Assembly (NCBI GenBank): GCA_964355545.1
Contig: CAYHEK010000006.1
Coordinates: 1-38,185, forward strand
DNA from: JAPLGE01 sp964355545
Lineage (GTDB): Bacteria > Bipolaricaulota > Bipolaricaulia > UBA7950 > UBA9294
Reading direction: 5' to 3'
DNA length: 38,185 nucleotides
Position 1 is the stretch's first letter; each line of letters starts with the position of its first letter. Positions 36,632-38,185 of the stretch are shown here, in pieces. A program made the position numbers and the translations under genes. The notes below the pieces were generated by a model. The model did not search any database and was not told the DNA's origin. It saw only the letters and a program-made list of their open reading frames with translations.

Positions 36632-38080
36632 CTAATTCCCTCCCCGCTCGTCCTGGGAGAGGAGGGTCTGCGCCGCAGCGAGCGCCTGCTCGCGGGTCGT
36701 GATCTCGCCGGAGAGGACCCGATCGTGGAGAATCTCGAGCACCCTCCCCAGCCTCGGCCCCGGCTCCATCCCCAGGGCGATGAGCGCGTCGCCATCGACG
36801 AGCTCGCGGGCGCGGTTCAGGCTGCACGTGCGGTCGATGTGCTCGACCACCCGCAGGGTCTCGTGCAGGATGGGAACCCAGCCCGACGCGCGGTGGGCAC
36901 TCGCCTCGCAGTCCGCCACGAGAACCTGCAGGAGGTCAAAGAAGAGGGGAAAACGCCGGGGAAGCGAGCGCGGCCCCACCGCCTCGCCCTCGCTCAGGAA
37001 ACGGACCTGCTTCCCGCGGCCCATCTTGGGAAAGTCGGCAATCCGCATGTGGTTCTTCACCAAGAAGACGAGGCGGGAGAGCTCCTGCCGGCTGAGGCGG
37101 AGCCTCTGGCCAATCTGTTTCGCCATGCGAGCGCCGACAGCGCAGTGCCCTCCCATGTTCTCTCCGCCGCTCCGCTCGAGGGCGTAGGGCTTCCCGATGT
37201 CGTGGAGGAGAATGGCGAGCTTCACCAGGGGATCGTGCACGAACCCGTCGGCGACCTTGAGCGCGGCGAGTGTGTGGACGTAGGCGTCCCCTTCCGGATG
37301 GTACGCCTCCGGCTGGGGGACCCCCTTCATCGCCATGACCTCGGGAAGAAGGGGCGCAAGGAGACCGAGCTCGTCAAGGAGGGCGACCCCGCGGCCGGAC
37401 TCGTCGGTCTTGAGGGTGTGCAGGAGCTCTTCGCGAACCCTCTCCCAGGAGACGGATGTGATCCTGTCTGCGTTCCTCCCGATCGCCTGTGCCGTCTCTT
37501 CCTCAATCGCCCCGTGGATCTGGCAGGCAAAACGGATTGCGCGGAGCATCCGCAGGTAGTCCTCGGCGAAGCGCGCCGATGGATCCCCGATCGCGCGGAC
37601 AAGACGCCTCTTCAGGTCCTCGACCCCCCCAACGAGATCGATCACCGCGCCGTCGCGGCTTGCGGCGAGGCCGTTGATCGTGAGGTCGCGCCGCCGGACG
37701 TCTGCCGCGAGCTCGCGCACAAGCTCCACCTTCCCGGGCCAACGGCCGTCGTAGTCTCCCTCGACGCGGAAGGTGGCGACCTCCACCTCGCGGCCGTCGG
37801 GGGCGACGACCACGAGCACGCCGAACTTCTCCCCCACCCCGATGACCGGCCGGTCGGGAAAGAGCCGGCGCACCTCGGCGGGGAGGGCGGAGGTCGCCAC
37901 ATCGACCTCGTCGGGCAAGAAGGGTCGCTCCGGGTCAAGGGCCGCGAGGACACCGTCCCGCACGGCTCCTCCGATCAGGACCGCCTCGTGGCCGGCGGCC
38001 GCGAGGCGATCGACGACCTCCCGAACGAACGGGTGGAGGGAGAAGATCCGTTCAACGTCGATGCGAAGCCCTGTCTCCAT
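36632..38080 (-). CDS. cca: tRNA CCA-adding-type nucleotidyltransferase / poly(A) polymerase family with HD domain
   Basis: Class II members add or repair the 3' CCA of tRNA. The 482-residue protein has LIGGAVRDG (GGAVRD 37-42), the metal motif region PDEVDVATSALP (57-68), RRDLTINGLA, RFAEDYLRMLRAIRFA (the ATP/CTP template helix region is downstream) and an HD domain (LAILLHDIGKP, then KNHMRIADF). By alignment with the usual G-D-V-D the first metal carboxylate is Glu58 and the second Asp60. A poly(A) polymerase or an A-adding-only enzyme cannot be excluded. The ATG at 38080 lies only 10 nt after the -10 element, with no ribosome binding site. Confidence 0.88.
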   Translation of the reverse strand: METGLRIDVERIFSLHPFVREVVDRLAAAGHEAVLIGGAVRDGVLAALDPERPFLPDEVDVATSALPAEVRRLFPDRPVIGVGEKFGVLVVVAPDGREVEVATFRVEGDYDGRWPGKVELVRELAADVRRRDLTINGLAASRDGAVIDLVGGVEDLKRRLVRAIGDPSARFAEDYLRMLRAIRFACQIHGAIEEETAQAIGRNADRITSVSWERVREELLHTLKTDESGRGVALLDELGLLAPLLPEVMAMKGVPQPEAYHPEGDAYVHTLAALKVADGFVHDPLVKLAILLHDIGKPYALERSGGENMGGHCAVGARMAKQIGQRLRLSRQELSRLVFLVKNHMRIADFPKMGRGKQVRFLSEGEAVGPRSLPRRFPLFFDLLQVLVADCEASAHRASGWVPILHETLRVVEHIDRTCSLNRARELVDGDALIALGMEPGPRLGRVLEILHDRVLSGEITTREQALAAAQTLLSQDERGGN

Positions 38081-38090
38081 GTCGAGGGCG

Positions 38091-38120
38091 ACTATACCGG
38101 TCGGCGGCGACCCCGCGCAA
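38091..38120 (-). promoter_or_regulatory. Promoter of the CCA-transferase gene giving an almost leaderless mRNA
   Basis: TTGCGC (38120-38115), an 18-nt spacer and TATAGT (38096-38091). The start codon follows 10 nt after the -10, so the predicted 5' leader is about 0-5 nt. Confidence 0.6.
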
Positions 38121-38135
38121 GCCGGCGGCCGCGCC

Positions 38136-38164
38136 TTGACTTTCCCGTGCCTTCTTCCTACAGT
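38136..38164 (+). promoter_or_regulatory. Sigma-70 promoter pointing out of the right edge
   Basis: TTGACT (38136-38141), a 17-nt spacer and TACAGT (38159-38164) on the plus strand. Transcription would start near 38171 and enter a gene beyond the window, divergent from cca. No start codon or RNA gene can be identified in the last bases. Confidence 0.6.
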
Positions 38165-38185
38165 GCCAAGCCAGACGCTTGTGAA

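Noticed and set aside
1..38185. tRNA, rRNA, CRISPR, insertion sequence, prophage or attachment site
   Set aside because: By eye I found no cloverleaf ends, no regularly spaced short repeats, no transposase or integrase frames and no flanking terminal repeats. A covariance-model scan would be needed to exclude a small RNA.

Overview
The window is a gene-dense, GC-rich bacterial chromosome segment with many GTG/TTG starts, 1-11 nt gene overlaps, AGGAGG-type ribosome binding sites and sigma-70-like promoters. I see no tRNA or rRNA gene, CRISPR array, insertion sequence or prophage, and no gene-free stretch over 300 bases. Protein character and layout suggest a deep-branching uncultured-type lineage; Candidatus Bipolaricaulota (OP1/Acetothermia) is my low-confidence guess. 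Zinc-binding S4, S14, L36 and adenylate kinase and a long, insertion-bearing beta' subunit fit many thermophilic or anaerobic lineages, but the sequence alone does not settle the taxon.

Layout. 1-1950: two exported proteins transcribed divergently, a PKD-domain protein running off the left edge and a protein made of two near-identical ~147-residue halves. 1996-5450: the primary-type sigma factor facing DNA topoisomerase I. 5518-6819: an unusual protein with two nucleotide-kinase-like P-loop domains. 6816-10578: a threonine catabolism cluster, kbl-ridA-dipeptidase, divergent from an SDR-type threonine dehydrogenase; Tdh and Kbl together convert threonine to glycine and acetyl-CoA.

10602-33363: 34 consecutive minus-strand genes from rpoC to rplQ, i.e. 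the str, S10, spc and alpha ribosomal operons fused into one run, with secY, adk, map, infA and rpoA. The best promoter I can see is at 33336-33363, upstream of a small FmdB-type zinc ribbon gene that precedes rpoC. Three usual members are missing: rpoB before rpoC, tuf between fusA and rpsJ, and rpmD between rpsE and rplO. Ribosomal protein S11 lacks its normally near-invariant C-terminal tail.

33360-38185: a degenerate PP-loop (tRNA-thiolation-like) gene, a long-form hibernation promoting factor, a HerA/DUF87-type ATPase with coiled coil and winged-helix-like tail, and a CCA-adding-type nucleotidyltransferase, all on the minus strand; a plus-strand promoter points out of the right edge.

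Most of the window is housekeeping. The parts deserving a second look are the S11 tail, the uncoupling of rpoC from rpoB, a hairpin plus U8 tract between rpsG and fusA, the double P-loop protein, the degenerate PP-loop protein and the HerA-like ATPase. I do not see a clear new defence or mobile system.
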